Below the pieces are notes generated by a model. That model was given only the letters and a program-made list of their open reading frames with translations. It did not search any database and had not been told where the DNA came from. Shown here piece after piece: positions 1-8,009 of a stretch of 64,000 bases of DNA. A program made the position numbers and the translations under genes. The stretch's first letter is position 1; every line of letters begins with the position of its first letter. The DNA is from Dissulfuribacter thermophilus (GTDB lineage: Bacteria > Desulfobacterota > Dissulfuribacteria > Dissulfuribacterales > Dissulfuribacteraceae): assembly GCF_001687335.1 (NCBI RefSeq), contig NZ_MAGO01000012.1, positions 1 to 64,000 on the forward strand. Reading direction: 5' to 3'.

Positions 1-1
1 T

Positions 2-424
2 TTTGTACTTGTGCAACTGAAGAATATTAGCAACTGGCAGATATGGCCTGAATCAGGGGCAGAGGGATTCAAAGGCTTGAAGACCAGCTACATTGACTTT
101 CGTCATGCAGTCCAGGGAAAGTACAATGCCGGACAGAAGATTGCCGCATTCATATTTATAGTAACAATATCGTTCCTTGCGATTTCTGGTTACATCCTTT
201 GGTTCCGTGGGGATTTTTCTCCGGAAACTTGGGATAAGGCCAGGTTTATCCATGTATTGAGCTTTGTGATCCTGATACCTACACTATTGGGTCACATGTA
301 TTTTGGGCTCCATCCTATAAATCGGCCTGGTCTAAAGGCCATGTTTGGAAATGGTGAATTGGATGAACATGTGATCAAGTCACATCATCCGCTTTGGTAT
401 AGAAAACTGAAAGGCATACAATAA
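2..424 (+). CDS. Cytochrome b subunit, formate dehydrogenase gamma type (5' truncated)
   Basis: The reading frame is open to base 2, so the gene is cut by the left window edge; the GTG at 11 is probably not the true start. Two membrane segments are visible (about residues 43-65 and 78-102 counted from base 11). Histidines sit in the second segment (HVLSF and LLGHMY), and the C-terminal KSHHPLW motif is typical of FdnI-type di-heme cytochrome b subunits. These pass electrons between a periplasmic or membrane-bound oxidoreductase and the quinone pool. The TorD-like chaperone gene starts 13 bases downstream, so the catalytic molybdopterin subunit probably lies upstream, outside the window. It could also be the b subunit of another molybdoenzyme or hydrogenase. 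Confidence 0.8.
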   Translation, partial: FVLVQLKNISNWQIWPESGAEGFKGLKTSYIDFRHAVQGKYNAGQKIAAFIFIVTISFLAISGYILWFRGDFSPETWDKARFIHVLSFVILIPTLLGHMYFGLHPINRPGLKAMFGNGELDEHVIKSHHPLWYRKLKGIQ

Positions 425-437
425 CCTCCTTTTTGAT

Positions 438-1142
438 GTGAGACAGACTATGACTCGCTCACATATCACTGTAACGTCCTCTGAGCCGGATAAAAGGCAT
501 CCGGCTCCGGCTCCAGGTCGGCCCCAAGGCCTGGATGCCCAACACTATGCCAGGCTGGGACTCTACCGGGTCCTCAGCCTGGCATACCTTTACCCTAAAG
601 ATTTGGATTGGGAGGAGTATCTTGAGATACTTCCATCGGTATTGGAGGAAAATACCAGGATTCTGGCCATTGATGTCTCTGATGAAATTAATATTCTGGC
701 TAGATATATAAGGAATATGGACACTGAACAGATCCTAGTGGAGCACACTGCTCTCTTCATCAACAATCCCCTCAAAGACCCTGTTTCCCCTTATGAATCA
801 GTTTATTTGGAGGGGATGGTAATGGGTACAAGCACTCTGCAATTACAGGAATTATATGAACAATATGGTCTTTCGGTGAGCGAAAAACATTCCTACTTAC
901 TTGCCGACCATATCGCTCTAGAACTTGATTTTATGGCCATACTCATTGAAAAGTCCATTGAAAAACATGACACTTCTATGACTGAACAGAGGGACTTTTT
1001 TAGGAAGCATCTCGGCCGATGGGCCCAGAGATTTTTTCAGGATGTTAAGAAAAATACCAATATCCCGTATTTTTTGTCTTTGGCCACTACTGCCGAAAGA
1101 TTTCTGCAATATGAAGAGAGATTGCTTTGCAGGCAGGATTGA
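438..1142 (+). CDS. TorD/DmsD-family molybdoenzyme maturation chaperone
   Basis: The protein is up to 234 residues and mostly helical. It carries the family pattern in which an acidic/aromatic stretch (EHTALFINNP) is followed by a proline and ESVYLEG, as in TorD-like chaperones that hold apo-molybdoenzymes and their twin-arginine signal peptides before cofactor insertion. It follows the cytochrome b gene by 13 bases, which supports a role in maturing the same oxidoreductase. The start shown is GTG; an ATG four codons later (450) is equally possible and neither has a strong ribosome site. The substrate enzyme is outside the window. Confidence 0.78.
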   Translation: MRQTMTRSHITVTSSEPDKRHPAPAPGRPQGLDAQHYARLGLYRVLSLAYLYPKDLDWEEYLEILPSVLEENTRILAIDVSDEINILARYIRNMDTEQILVEHTALFINNPLKDPVSPYESVYLEGMVMGTSTLQLQELYEQYGLSVSEKHSYLLADHIALELDFMAILIEKSIEKHDTSMTEQRDFFRKHLGRWAQRFFQDVKKNTNIPYFLSLATTAERFLQYEERLLCRQD

Positions 1143-1223
1143 TTAATCACGATAAGCTTTAATCTAATGGAAATGTGGTAGGTAAACTGGGCGAAAATGA
1201 ACTGGAGTTGGGCATTACCTTTT

Positions 1224-1258
1224 GGATTAGTCAACTATAACTCTTGACAATCTAATCC
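1224..1258. promoter_or_regulatory. 7-bp inverted repeat with a TTGACA box upstream of the BASS-type gene
   Basis: GGATTAG at 1224-1230 is repeated inverted as CTAATCC at 1252-1258. A perfect TTGACA (1244-1249) lies inside the loop, and a CATAAT follows at 1269-1274 with a long 19-base spacing. This could be an operator overlapping a weak promoter for the gene starting at 1312. The rest of the 169-base gap shows nothing recognisable. Confidence 0.3.
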
Positions 1259-1311
1259 GGGACAGTAGCATAATTTAATCTACTAAATTATTTCTATCAG
1301 GTCTTAAATAG

Positions 1312-2277
1312 ATGAACACAAGACAATTACTTACCTTTCCTGCAAGAAATCTCGTATTTGTAATACCTGTCATGTTAATTTCTGGCCTAATTACAGGCTA
1401 TTATGTGGATACCTCACCCCTTAAGACTTTGATTTTGCCGGTCTCCATATTGATGGTATATCCTGCAATGATCGGTTTTCGCCTGGGTGAATTGACAAAA
1501 TTTACGGAAAAGAGGCTGATGGGGGTAAATCTTGTGGTAAACTTTCTGGTTTTACCCCTCATCGCCGTTCTCATAGGAAAACTCTTTCTTCATAACCATC
1601 CCGACTTGTTTACTGGTCTTGTAATTATATCTGTTGTTCCTGGCGGAAATATGGTGGTTGCCTTTACAATGATGTTTAAGGGCAATCTCAGTGCTTCACT
1701 GAAATTGTCCGCTACTAATCTGCTTCTGGGCTCCTTTTTGGTGCCTGTTTATCTGTATGTCTTGGTAGGTAAGCTGGTACCCATAAATGTTGTCCAAGTT
1801 TTTCAAACCATTATTATGGTAGTGTTTCTTCCCCTTGTTATGGGTATCCTTACATATAAATTACTCATGAAGCGCTATTCAGAAGAGACTTTTCAAAAGG
1901 AAATAAAACCGCTTTTACCTGGGCTGAGTGCTTGGGGGCTAGTTTATATTATTTTTACCAGTATCAGTCTGAAATCACGTATGATATTTGGATATCCAGG
2001 ACTACTACTGCAGGCCATAGGAGGTCTTTTTCTCTTTTATTTTCTGGTCTTCTTAGTGGTCGTCATAATAGCTAGGTTATTTTTCAATCGTAGGGATGGA
2101 ATGACGCTTTTTCTCAATAGTATTTTGCGCAATCTGGCAATATCCATTGGATTAGCTATCACTGCCTTTAATTCCCAGACTGCAATGATGGTGGCACTGG
2201 CATTTCTGTTCCAACAGCAAATCGCAGTCTGGTTCTGGAAACTTGACAATCGCTTCCATCTACTGGTGGAAAACTGA
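1312..2277 (+). CDS. Bile acid:sodium symporter (BASS/ACR3)-like membrane transporter
   Basis: This is a 321-residue, very hydrophobic protein with about nine or ten membrane segments. The mid-protein stretch VVPGGNMVVAFT with a downstream SATNLLLGSFLVP resembles the SBF fold, in which discontinuous helices form the ion and substrate site. Family members import bile acids, pantothenate, pyruvate or other organic anions with sodium, or export arsenite (ACR3). I see no ACR3-specific cysteine and no arsenic genes nearby, so the substrate is unknown. The flanking intergenic gaps (169 and 105 bases) suggest a single-gene transcript. Confidence 0.62.
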   Translation: MNTRQLLTFPARNLVFVIPVMLISGLITGYYVDTSPLKTLILPVSILMVYPAMIGFRLGELTKFTEKRLMGVNLVVNFLVLPLIAVLIGKLFLHNHPDLFTGLVIISVVPGGNMVVAFTMMFKGNLSASLKLSATNLLLGSFLVPVYLYVLVGKLVPINVVQVFQTIIMVVFLPLVMGILTYKLLMKRYSEETFQKEIKPLLPGLSAWGLVYIIFTSISLKSRMIFGYPGLLLQAIGGLFLFYFLVFLVVVIIARLFFNRRDGMTLFLNSILRNLAISIGLAITAFNSQTAMMVALAFLFQQQIAVWFWKLDNRFHLLVEN

Positions 2278-2382
2278 TAAATACAGTACATGGTACATTG
2301 TTTACGCTATAGGACTGGCAGTGTATGGTAGAGAAAAATGCCATTCACTGAATAGATCTGCAAGCAGTTGAAGTAAAGGGAG

Positions 2383-3219
2383 ATGGACAAATACATAGAG
2401 AAAATCGAGGAAACCAGGTCATTTTTTGAGGAAAGATTATCTAGCCCCCCTGAGGCAGTTGTAATGCTGGGCACGGGACTTGGAGGGGTATCGAAGGCCC
2501 TGATGGGTTCCACCTCCTTTCCCTATGAAGAGATCCCCAATTTTCCAGTCTCTACCTCTCCAGAGCATCGGGGGGTATTACATATTGGTGAGATCCATGG
2601 CCATACAGTGGCCCTGTTTGAAGGCCGCTTCCACTTCTATGAAGGCTATTCCACAAGGGAACTCACTCTTCCCCTTCGAGTGATGGCACTTCTTGGGACA
2701 AAGGTGCTCATAGCATCCAATGCAGCTGGCGGGCTTGATCTGAGTTATTCTCCAGGTGACCTTATGCTCATCAAGGATCACATTAACCTGATTCCTGACA
2801 ATCCCCTTAGAGGACCTAACGTGGATTCCTGGGGAGAGAGATTCCCGGATATGAGTAAGGCCTATTCTAAGAGGCTAAGGGATTTGGCTAAGAAAGTGGG
2901 GAAAGATTTAGGGATACCGATAAGGGAGGGCGTATTCGTGGCTGTGCCAGGGCCCAGCCTAGAAACCCCTTCTGAGACGAGATTCTTGAGGATAATTGGT
3001 GCAGATGCAGTGGCCATGAGTCTTGTCCCTGAGGTAATAGTTGCTGTCCACGCCGGTATGGAGGTGCTTGGCATTTCCGTTATAGCCAATGTCAACAATC
3101 CAGATGCCTTTGAGCCAATTCGTATCGAAGACGTCATCGAGGGGGCAAGACGGGCAGAAGAGGCCCTTACTAGGCTTGTATTAGAAATATTTAAGAGAGG
3201 GATCCTTGAAAAGAGTTGA
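2383..3219 (+). CDS. Purine nucleoside phosphorylase, trimeric PunA/MTAP family
   Basis: The 278-residue protein has the trimeric nucleoside phosphorylase signatures: GTGLGG for phosphate binding (about residue 28), HRGV, a GRFHFYEGY segment, NAAGG and MSLVPEV. Such enzymes split purine nucleosides with phosphate into base and ribose-1-phosphate. In the specificity position the sequence reads IANVNN, with Asn where human PNP has Asn243, rather than the Asp of MTA phosphorylases. This favours 6-oxopurines such as inosine or methylthioinosine. The 3' end overlaps the next gene, an MTA/SAH deaminase, by 14 bases, which fits a deaminate-then-phosphorolyse salvage route. The AAGGGAG ribosome site almost touches the ATG. 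Confidence 0.85.
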   Translation: MDKYIEKIEETRSFFEERLSSPPEAVVMLGTGLGGVSKALMGSTSFPYEEIPNFPVSTSPEHRGVLHIGEIHGHTVALFEGRFHFYEGYSTRELTLPLRVMALLGTKVLIASNAAGGLDLSYSPGDLMLIKDHINLIPDNPLRGPNVDSWGERFPDMSKAYSKRLRDLAKKVGKDLGIPIREGVFVAVPGPSLETPSETRFLRIIGADAVAMSLVPEVIVAVHAGMEVLGISVIANVNNPDAFEPIRIEDVIEGARRAEEALTRLVLEIFKRGILEKS

Positions 3220-4507
3220 CCTTATCTTAACAGGTGAGTTTGTTGTAGTGGAGCCAGATGCTCCTCCAATCATGGACGGAGCTATAGTGGTTTCAGGAGA
3301 TAGAATAGAATCTGTGGGCCCAAGGGAAGAGATTCTTGGGGGATATACTGCTGAAAAAATAATTGAGCGTCCCACCGGTCTTATCATACCAGGGCTTGTT
3401 AACGCCCATACCCATGTCCCGATGACCCTGTTCAGGGGATTAGCAGATGACCTTCCATTGAAGACCTGGCTAGAGGAGCACATTTTCCCCAGGGAGGCGA
3501 AGCTAACACCTGAACTGGTTTCCATAGGAGCAGAACTTGCCTGTGCAGAAATGATTAGATCGGGAACGACCTCTTTCATTGATATGTACCTATTTGAGGA
3601 CACTATTTGTGAGGTCGTAAATAGGGTCGGGATGAGGGCGTGGCTGGGTGAAGGACTGTTCGACTTTCCATCTCCTGCCTTTCCATCTGGTTTTGATGCC
3701 CTCAAAGAGACTGAAAGGCTTATTGAAAAATGGGGTGATAACCCATTTATAACCATTACCATTGATCCCCATACTCCCTACACCTGTAGCCCGGAGCTCC
3801 TTAGGGCGGCACGAAAACTCCAGGAACATACTGGCGCCTATGTTGTGATCCATCTAGCTGAAACCCTTTGGGAAGACATGGAGATAAAAAAGAGATATGG
3901 TTGTACCCCTGCAAAACATCTTGATAATCTAGGACTCCTTGGAGAGCGTACTATTGCCGTTCACGTAGTACACCCAACTGAAGAGGATATTTCGCTGTTA
4001 GGGGAAAGAGGTGTCCGAGTTGTGCACTGCCCAGAAAGTAATCTCAAGCTCGCTTCAGGTATCTCACCTGTAAAGGATATGATAGAAAAAGGCATCAAAG
4101 TACTTATTGGTACTGATGGGGCAGCAAGTAATAATAATCTCAATATGTTAGAAGAGATGAGTACAGCAGCGAAGATAGCCAAAGGTGTAGTCCAGGACCC
4201 CACTGCCCTACCTGCCAAACTGGTCATGAAGATGGCCACTACGCTTTCAGGTGAGAGCCTTGGAGTTGATGGCCTTGGAACATTAAAACCTGGTGCTCCT
4301 GCAGATGTTGTCATTATAGAGCTGGATTCTCCTCATCTCAGACCATGTTATAACCCAGTATCTCAGGTGGTCTATTGTGCTGGCCAGGGAGATGTTTCAG
4401 ACGTAATATGTGGTGGCCGGATATTGATGGAAGAGTTTGCGCTCAAGACCATTGACGAAAAGGAACTGTTTTCGAGGTTAAAGAGGGCCTTGGATGAGTT
4501 CATCTAA
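3206..4507 (+). CDS. mtaD: 5-Methylthioadenosine/S-adenosylhomocysteine deaminase family amidohydrolase
   Basis: The 433-residue amidohydrolase has HTH at residues 68-70, HLAET at 216-220, HVVH from 253 and GTDG around 302-305. These are the metal ligands and catalytic residues of the MtaD/TrzA subgroup, which deaminates methylthioadenosine and S-adenosylhomocysteine to the inosine analogues. The start is TTG at 3206, supported by an AGAGAGG site just upstream and by the family's usual N-terminus. It overlaps the phosphorylase gene by 14 bases. Close relatives act as aminofutalosine deaminases; because futalosine hydrolase (mqnB) is encoded about 9 kb away, that role is a real alternative or second role. 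Confidence 0.85.
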   Translation: MKRVDLILTGEFVVVEPDAPPIMDGAIVVSGDRIESVGPREEILGGYTAEKIIERPTGLIIPGLVNAHTHVPMTLFRGLADDLPLKTWLEEHIFPREAKLTPELVSIGAELACAEMIRSGTTSFIDMYLFEDTICEVVNRVGMRAWLGEGLFDFPSPAFPSGFDALKETERLIEKWGDNPFITITIDPHTPYTCSPELLRAARKLQEHTGAYVVIHLAETLWEDMEIKKRYGCTPAKHLDNLGLLGERTIAVHVVHPTEEDISLLGERGVRVVHCPESNLKLASGISPVKDMIEKGIKVLIGTDGAASNNNLNMLEEMSTAAKIAKGVVQDPTALPAKLVMKMATTLSGESLGVDGLGTLKPGAPADVVIIELDSPHLRPCYNPVSQVVYCAGQGDVSDVICGGRILMEEFALKTIDEKELFSRLKRALDEFI

Positions 4508-4526
4508 CCTCTACATTAGGGCGAAG

Positions 4527-4667
4527 ACGTTATAAAAAGTTCAATGTACAAAGCTCACTTCCTTTAACTCAACACTCAAAACTCAAAACTCAACACTTTT
4601 AAAAAGCTTCTACCTTCTTCCTATTTCTATTTTCATCCACGCGGGTGACGAATTCCGTCGTCATGAT
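4527..4667. repeat. Dispersed repeat R1: heptamer array plus TGACGA hairpin
   Basis: The block begins with TATAAAAAGTTCAA, continues into a 7-bp-periodic array of CTCAAAA/CTCAACA units (4566-4596), then pyrimidine-rich sequence, and ends with a hairpin (TGACGA 4646-4651, TCGTCA 4658-4663). The same parts occur in opposite orientation at 16260-16409. It fills the spacer between the convergent mtaD and the TIGR00725 gene. No coding potential is seen. Confidence 0.7.
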
Positions 4668-4702
4668 AGTTTATAGGAAAAATATTGACCAAATATTTAC
4701 GT

Positions 4703-5164
4703 TCAGGGAAGTAGGCTAAATGCCTTTTCTACCGCGTCCTTTGCTGTCTCTACATAGTGGACTTCAGGGATGTCCTTCCATGTATGAAGGCCTATAACAG
4801 GCTTCCACATCTTTAGGGCTAGGGCGATTTCAGAAAGCGTACCGTGGGAACCTGATATGGCAATTAATGCCTCGCAGGAGCGAACCAGTATTACGTTTCT
4901 TGCGTGTCCCATACCCGTCACAATGGGAATTTTTATGTAGTCGTTTGCCTCACTCGCCTTCACCCCTGGAATGATGCCCACTGTGAGCCCACCTTTTGAG
5001 CAGGCGCCCTTTGCACTGGCCTCCATGACGCCTCCCAGACCACCACAGTAGAGAATGGCCCCACGCTCTGCAACCATCTGGCCCACTGTATAGGCGAGTT
5101 CGTATATTCTATCATCGCAGAGTCCTGCACCGATTACGCCTATTCGCCTCATTTTATCACCCAT
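4703..5164 (-). CDS. TIGR00725-family Rossmann nucleotide-binding protein (LOG-related)
   Basis: The 153-residue protein has a glycine-rich Rossmann start (IGVIGAG), a GGLGGVMEA motif and SGSHGTLSE. The last corresponds to the PGGxGTxxE motif of the LOG/lysine-decarboxylase-like fold. LOG proteins cleave nucleotide monophosphates; the reaction of the TIGR00725 subgroup is not established. It is the last gene of a run whose coding regions overlap: its start lies 16 bases inside the preceding YqaA-family gene. The ATG at 5164 is supported by the overlap; an internal ATG four codons on is possible. Confidence 0.75.
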   Translation of the reverse strand: MGDKMRRIGVIGAGLCDDRIYELAYTVGQMVAERGAILYCGGLGGVMEASAKGACSKGGLTVGIIPGVKASEANDYIKIPIVTGMGHARNVILVRSCEALIAISGSHGTLSEIALALKMWKPVIGLHTWKDIPEVHYVETAKDAVEKAFSLLP

Positions 5165-5745
5165 TTTATTACAATATAGCCTGCCACAAGGAGTAGAGCA
5201 AAAATTAAGGTAAAAAGATTGAAATATTTTTCAATAAAATACCTTACCCGTGGGCCGACGAGATAAATGAGTCCGCTCACAAGAAAAAATCTACCCCCCC
5301 GCGACAGGATCGATGCAATAATAAATGTGAAAAAATTGATGTGAAAGGCCCCGGCAGTGATGGTGAATAGCTTATAGGGTAGGGGAGTGAATCCACCAGC
5401 GGCGACTGCCCAGGCATCATAACGCCTGTAAAGGTCTTGGACCACGAGGTATTTTTCCTGGAGGTGGTACAAGGAAAGTATTTTATCTCCAATAATTTCC
5501 ATGAACTGGACCCCGATAAAGTAACCAAATACACCTCCCATGACAGAGCCCACAAGGCATATTAGTGCCCAGTAAAAGGACTTTTGGGGTTTTGAAATAC
5601 TCAGTGTTATTAAGAGGACATCTGGCGGTATGGGGAAAAAAGAAGATTCGGCAAAGGCGAGCACAAATAGCCAAAGTCCTGCCCTGGGATGGTCTGCGAG
5701 GGACAATATCCGGTCATAGAGCCTCCTCACAATTACTGCTTCCAT
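5149..5745 (-). CDS. YqaA/DedA-like (SNARE-associated) membrane protein
   Basis: The protein is 198 residues with four or five hydrophobic segments. It carries the family's re-entrant motif near the N-terminus (ESSFFPIPPDVLL) and a second conserved stretch around GGFTPLPYKLFT. DedA-superfamily proteins are inner-membrane proteins linked to polyprenyl-phosphate or lipid translocation and proton-motive-force homeostasis; the YqaA branch has no defined substrate. The gene overlaps pcm by 13 bases upstream and the TIGR00725 gene by 16 bases downstream, so translational coupling is likely. Confidence 0.8.
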   Translation of the reverse strand: MEAVIVRRLYDRILSLADHPRAGLWLFVLAFAESSFFPIPPDVLLITLSISKPQKSFYWALICLVGSVMGGVFGYFIGVQFMEIIGDKILSLYHLQEKYLVVQDLYRRYDAWAVAAGGFTPLPYKLFTITAGAFHINFFTFIIASILSRGGRFFLVSGLIYLVGPRVRYFIEKYFNLFTLIFALLLVAGYIVIKWVIK

Positions 5746-6404
5746 CCGTGGTCCCCAATCAGCTTCACAAATCGCACTGCCTCAAGGTCTTCTCTGATAT
5801 ATTTACCGTTAATTTTGCGTACCCTTATGAGATTCTGACTGAACTCGTCACCAACCGGTATCAGCAGTATCCCTGGATCCTTTAGTTGTTTCAGTAAAGG
5901 ATCTGGCACGTTTGGCGAGGCAGCAGTGACGATTATGGCATCATAAGGGGCAAACTCCTCCCATCCCCAACTACCGTCGTCTAGCTTTAAAAAGCAGTTC
6001 GTATAACCTAGGGAGTCGAGCAATCGTCTGGTCTTGGACAGGAGTTGCGGGACCCTTTCAACGCTATAGACCTTATCTGCAATCTCCGCTAATACGGCTG
6101 CCTGATATCCTGAGCCAGTACCGATCTCCAATACCTTTTCATGGCCTTTGAGTTCTAAGGCCTGGGTCATTAGAGCAACTATATATGGTTGGGATATAGT
6201 TTGGCCATAGCCTATTGGCAGGGGATGGTCCTGATAGGCCTGATCTGTCAAGGCCTCGTCTACAAACAGATGCCTAGGTACTTTATTCATTGCATCTAGT
6301 ACCAAATTATCTGTGATGCCGCGTGCCATAAGTTGGTTCTTTACCATTCGCTCGCGGGCGATTTTATACTGGTCTGAGGAATTATTTCTGGATATCGGAC
6401 ACAT
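5733..6404 (-). CDS. pcm: Protein-L-isoaspartate O-methyltransferase
   Basis: The 223-residue protein has the PCMT pattern: HPLPIGYGQTISQPYIVA binds the isoaspartyl peptide, and LEIGTGSGYQAAVL is the SAM-binding motif I. The enzyme methylates L-isoaspartyl residues in aged proteins to start their repair. The length is normal. The start overlaps the upstream lipoprotein gene by 23 bases, and the end overlaps the YqaA-family gene. It consumes SAM and releases SAH, which links it to ahcY and mtaD elsewhere in the window. Confidence 0.93.
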   Translation of the reverse strand: MCPISRNNSSDQYKIARERMVKNQLMARGITDNLVLDAMNKVPRHLFVDEALTDQAYQDHPLPIGYGQTISQPYIVALMTQALELKGHEKVLEIGTGSGYQAAVLAEIADKVYSVERVPQLLSKTRRLLDSLGYTNCFLKLDDGSWGWEEFAPYDAIIVTAASPNVPDPLLKQLKDPGILLIPVGDEFSQNLIRVRKINGKYIREDLEAVRFVKLIGDHGWKQ

Positions 6405-6726
6405 AAAAGGTTGCCTTTTCCACCCTATTAGAAAAGAATTTGACCTCCACTACTTCCATTTTCACCTTTCCTATATGGCTTCCGACAAAAGGTATATACT
6501 GGTAGAAGTGTTTTCTTTGATGGTAATAATACCATGCCTCCCGCTGGTGGTCTATCTTTCGCCTTGCATCTGGCGGGCCCATTATAGCCTCTACCTCTTC
6601 CATTGGTTGACCCTGGTGAATGTAGGATGTGTCTATAGCTAGAAATTGCCTTGGGTTGACAGTACATGAAGCTATGCAGAGTGTAAAAATAACGAGAATG
6701 ATATTTAAAAAAAACGAAGTTCGCAT
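6382..6726 (-). CDS. Small BamE/SmpA-like lipoprotein
   Basis: This 114-residue protein has a lipoprotein signal peptide ending in IASC (cysteine at about residue 21). It is followed by a short domain with GQPMEEVEAIMGPPD and a tyrosine-rich YYYHQR stretch. The pattern of an early turn, a helix and GxPD resembles SmpA/OmlA (BamE) folds, which are small outer-membrane lipoproteins assisting beta-barrel assembly. The assignment to BamE itself is not secure because the domain is widespread. The gene begins a new group after 125 bases of featureless spacer and overlaps pcm by 23 bases. Confidence 0.6.
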   Translation of the reverse strand: MRTSFFLNIILVIFTLCIASCTVNPRQFLAIDTSYIHQGQPMEEVEAIMGPPDARRKIDHQREAWYYYHQRKHFYQYIPFVGSHIGKVKMEVVEVKFFSNRVEKATFYVSDIQK

Positions 6727-6851
6727 TCTTTTCTCCCCAGACAGTATTGGTGTTATAGGTATCCAAAATGTAGGGAAATAGCAAGAAAAAATAGAGAATC
6801 TCTTCCAAATCCGATTTTGTCCCCTTTTGCCGTGTAGAATTTAGGTGCTAG

Positions 6852-8009
6852 TTAATTCAAGACAGGACTAAGGGTCAGAGATTTCTGATCCAGACCGTTA
6901 TGGTCGTATTCTTTAATTGTAAAGGTGCCAATAATACCGTGGTATGTGGTATGGTTTAGGGTCTCTAAAAGTCCTTCCTTTGTTGGAATAGCCTCATTAA
7001 AAAAGGCCTCAGCCAAAAGGCCTATGGCGTCCCAGGAAAGGGAAGCGGCAATTACTTTGTCTCTAGTCCTAATAGTACTTTCTGAAATGGCATTTTTAAA
7101 TCGAATTATGTTTAGCAAATTATCTTCGTCAGAGACCTTTTTATGAAGGACCATTGGATTTTGTAAAAAGACTGTGCCATTTTGGAGATAATTCCTTATG
7201 ACAGGTACATCAACTGGGGTATCCATTAAAAAGGCCAATTTTATAGGATTATTCCTTAAGGATTTGAACAGGGTAGCAAGGAATCGTTCATCCCCTCTAA
7301 AGAGTATTATGTCGGTTTCAAGGTCTTTGAGGTATTTTAACTGAGAGGAGCAGTCAGTATCATACTTTCCGAATCCCTCTACGCTGGTAATTTTTATACC
7401 GAATTCAGGGGCATATGCCTTAAGCCACGTAATGTCTTTTTCCCACTTGGAGTTTGTCTCTACCAGTATTCCCACCTTCTTGAGCCCCATTTTTCTTACA
7501 GAATAGTAGAAGGATTTTATCATTATCCCTATATCTGGAAACACACTAAAGGTCCATTTAGTATATTTGTCCCATGGAGTCGGTCTGAGGGGATAGGTCC
7601 CAGAGGTAAGAATCAAGAGGAGTTCGTGTATCTCTGAGAATGCTCTCAAGGTCCTTGAAAGGTGGGACTCCGTTGGGCCGATTATCGCCATTACTCCCTC
7701 GTTTTTCTGTAATCGCATGGCACCTAAAAGGAGTCTTCCCTCTTGGCCACTTGTATCGACTACTAGGAGATCAAATTGATAGCCAAGTTTTTCAAGTCTG
7801 GGATTGAGCATTTTGATGGCCTTTTTGGCCCCAATGAGCATCGCATTACCCAGGTCTTTATTCGGGCCAGAAAGGTCTAATAGGGCCCCAACCTTGATTG
7901 GTTTGGGGCCCGAATAGGCCGGTTTCAGGAAAAAGGTAGAAAAAATTAAAAAAATGAGGATTGATCTAAGGAATTTTTTAACCAAGTCTCTCAATCTGTT
8001 TTTTCGCAA
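6852..8009 (-). CDS. Periplasmic Leu/Ile/Val-type binding protein (LpoA-like candidate)
   Basis: The 385-residue protein has an N-terminal hydrophobic signal (residues 15-32) and then PIKVGALLDLSGPNK, the start of the Peripla_BP_6 fold; IGPTESHLSR and later segments match it. Such proteins usually bind amino acids for ABC transport, but no ABC genes are adjacent. Its start overlaps the end of the cpoB-like TPR gene by 32 bases. In enteric bacteria LpoA, the activator of PBP1A, combines TPR repeats with exactly this binding-protein fold, so a regulatory role in peptidoglycan synthesis is a reasonable inference. No lipobox is seen. Confidence 0.68.
   Translation of the reverse strand: MRKNRLRDLVKKFLRSILIFLIFSTFFLKPAYSGPKPIKVGALLDLSGPNKDLGNAMLIGAKKAIKMLNPRLEKLGYQFDLLVVDTSGQEGRLLLGAMRLQKNEGVMAIIGPTESHLSRTLRAFSEIHELLLILTSGTYPLRPTPWDKYTKWTFSVFPDIGIMIKSFYYSVRKMGLKKVGILVETNSKWEKDITWLKAYAPEFGIKITSVEGFGKYDTDCSSQLKYLKDLETDIILFRGDERFLATLFKSLRNNPIKLAFLMDTPVDVPVIRNYLQNGTVFLQNPMVLHKKVSDEDNLLNIIRFKNAISESTIRTRDKVIAASLSWDAIGLLAEAFFNEAIPTKEGLLETLNHTTYHGIIGTFTIKEYDHNGLDQKSLTLSPVLN

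Noticed and set aside
1312-2277. Arsenite exporter ACR3
   Set aside because: The general fold is related, but the ACR3-specific cysteine and neighbouring ars genes are not seen.
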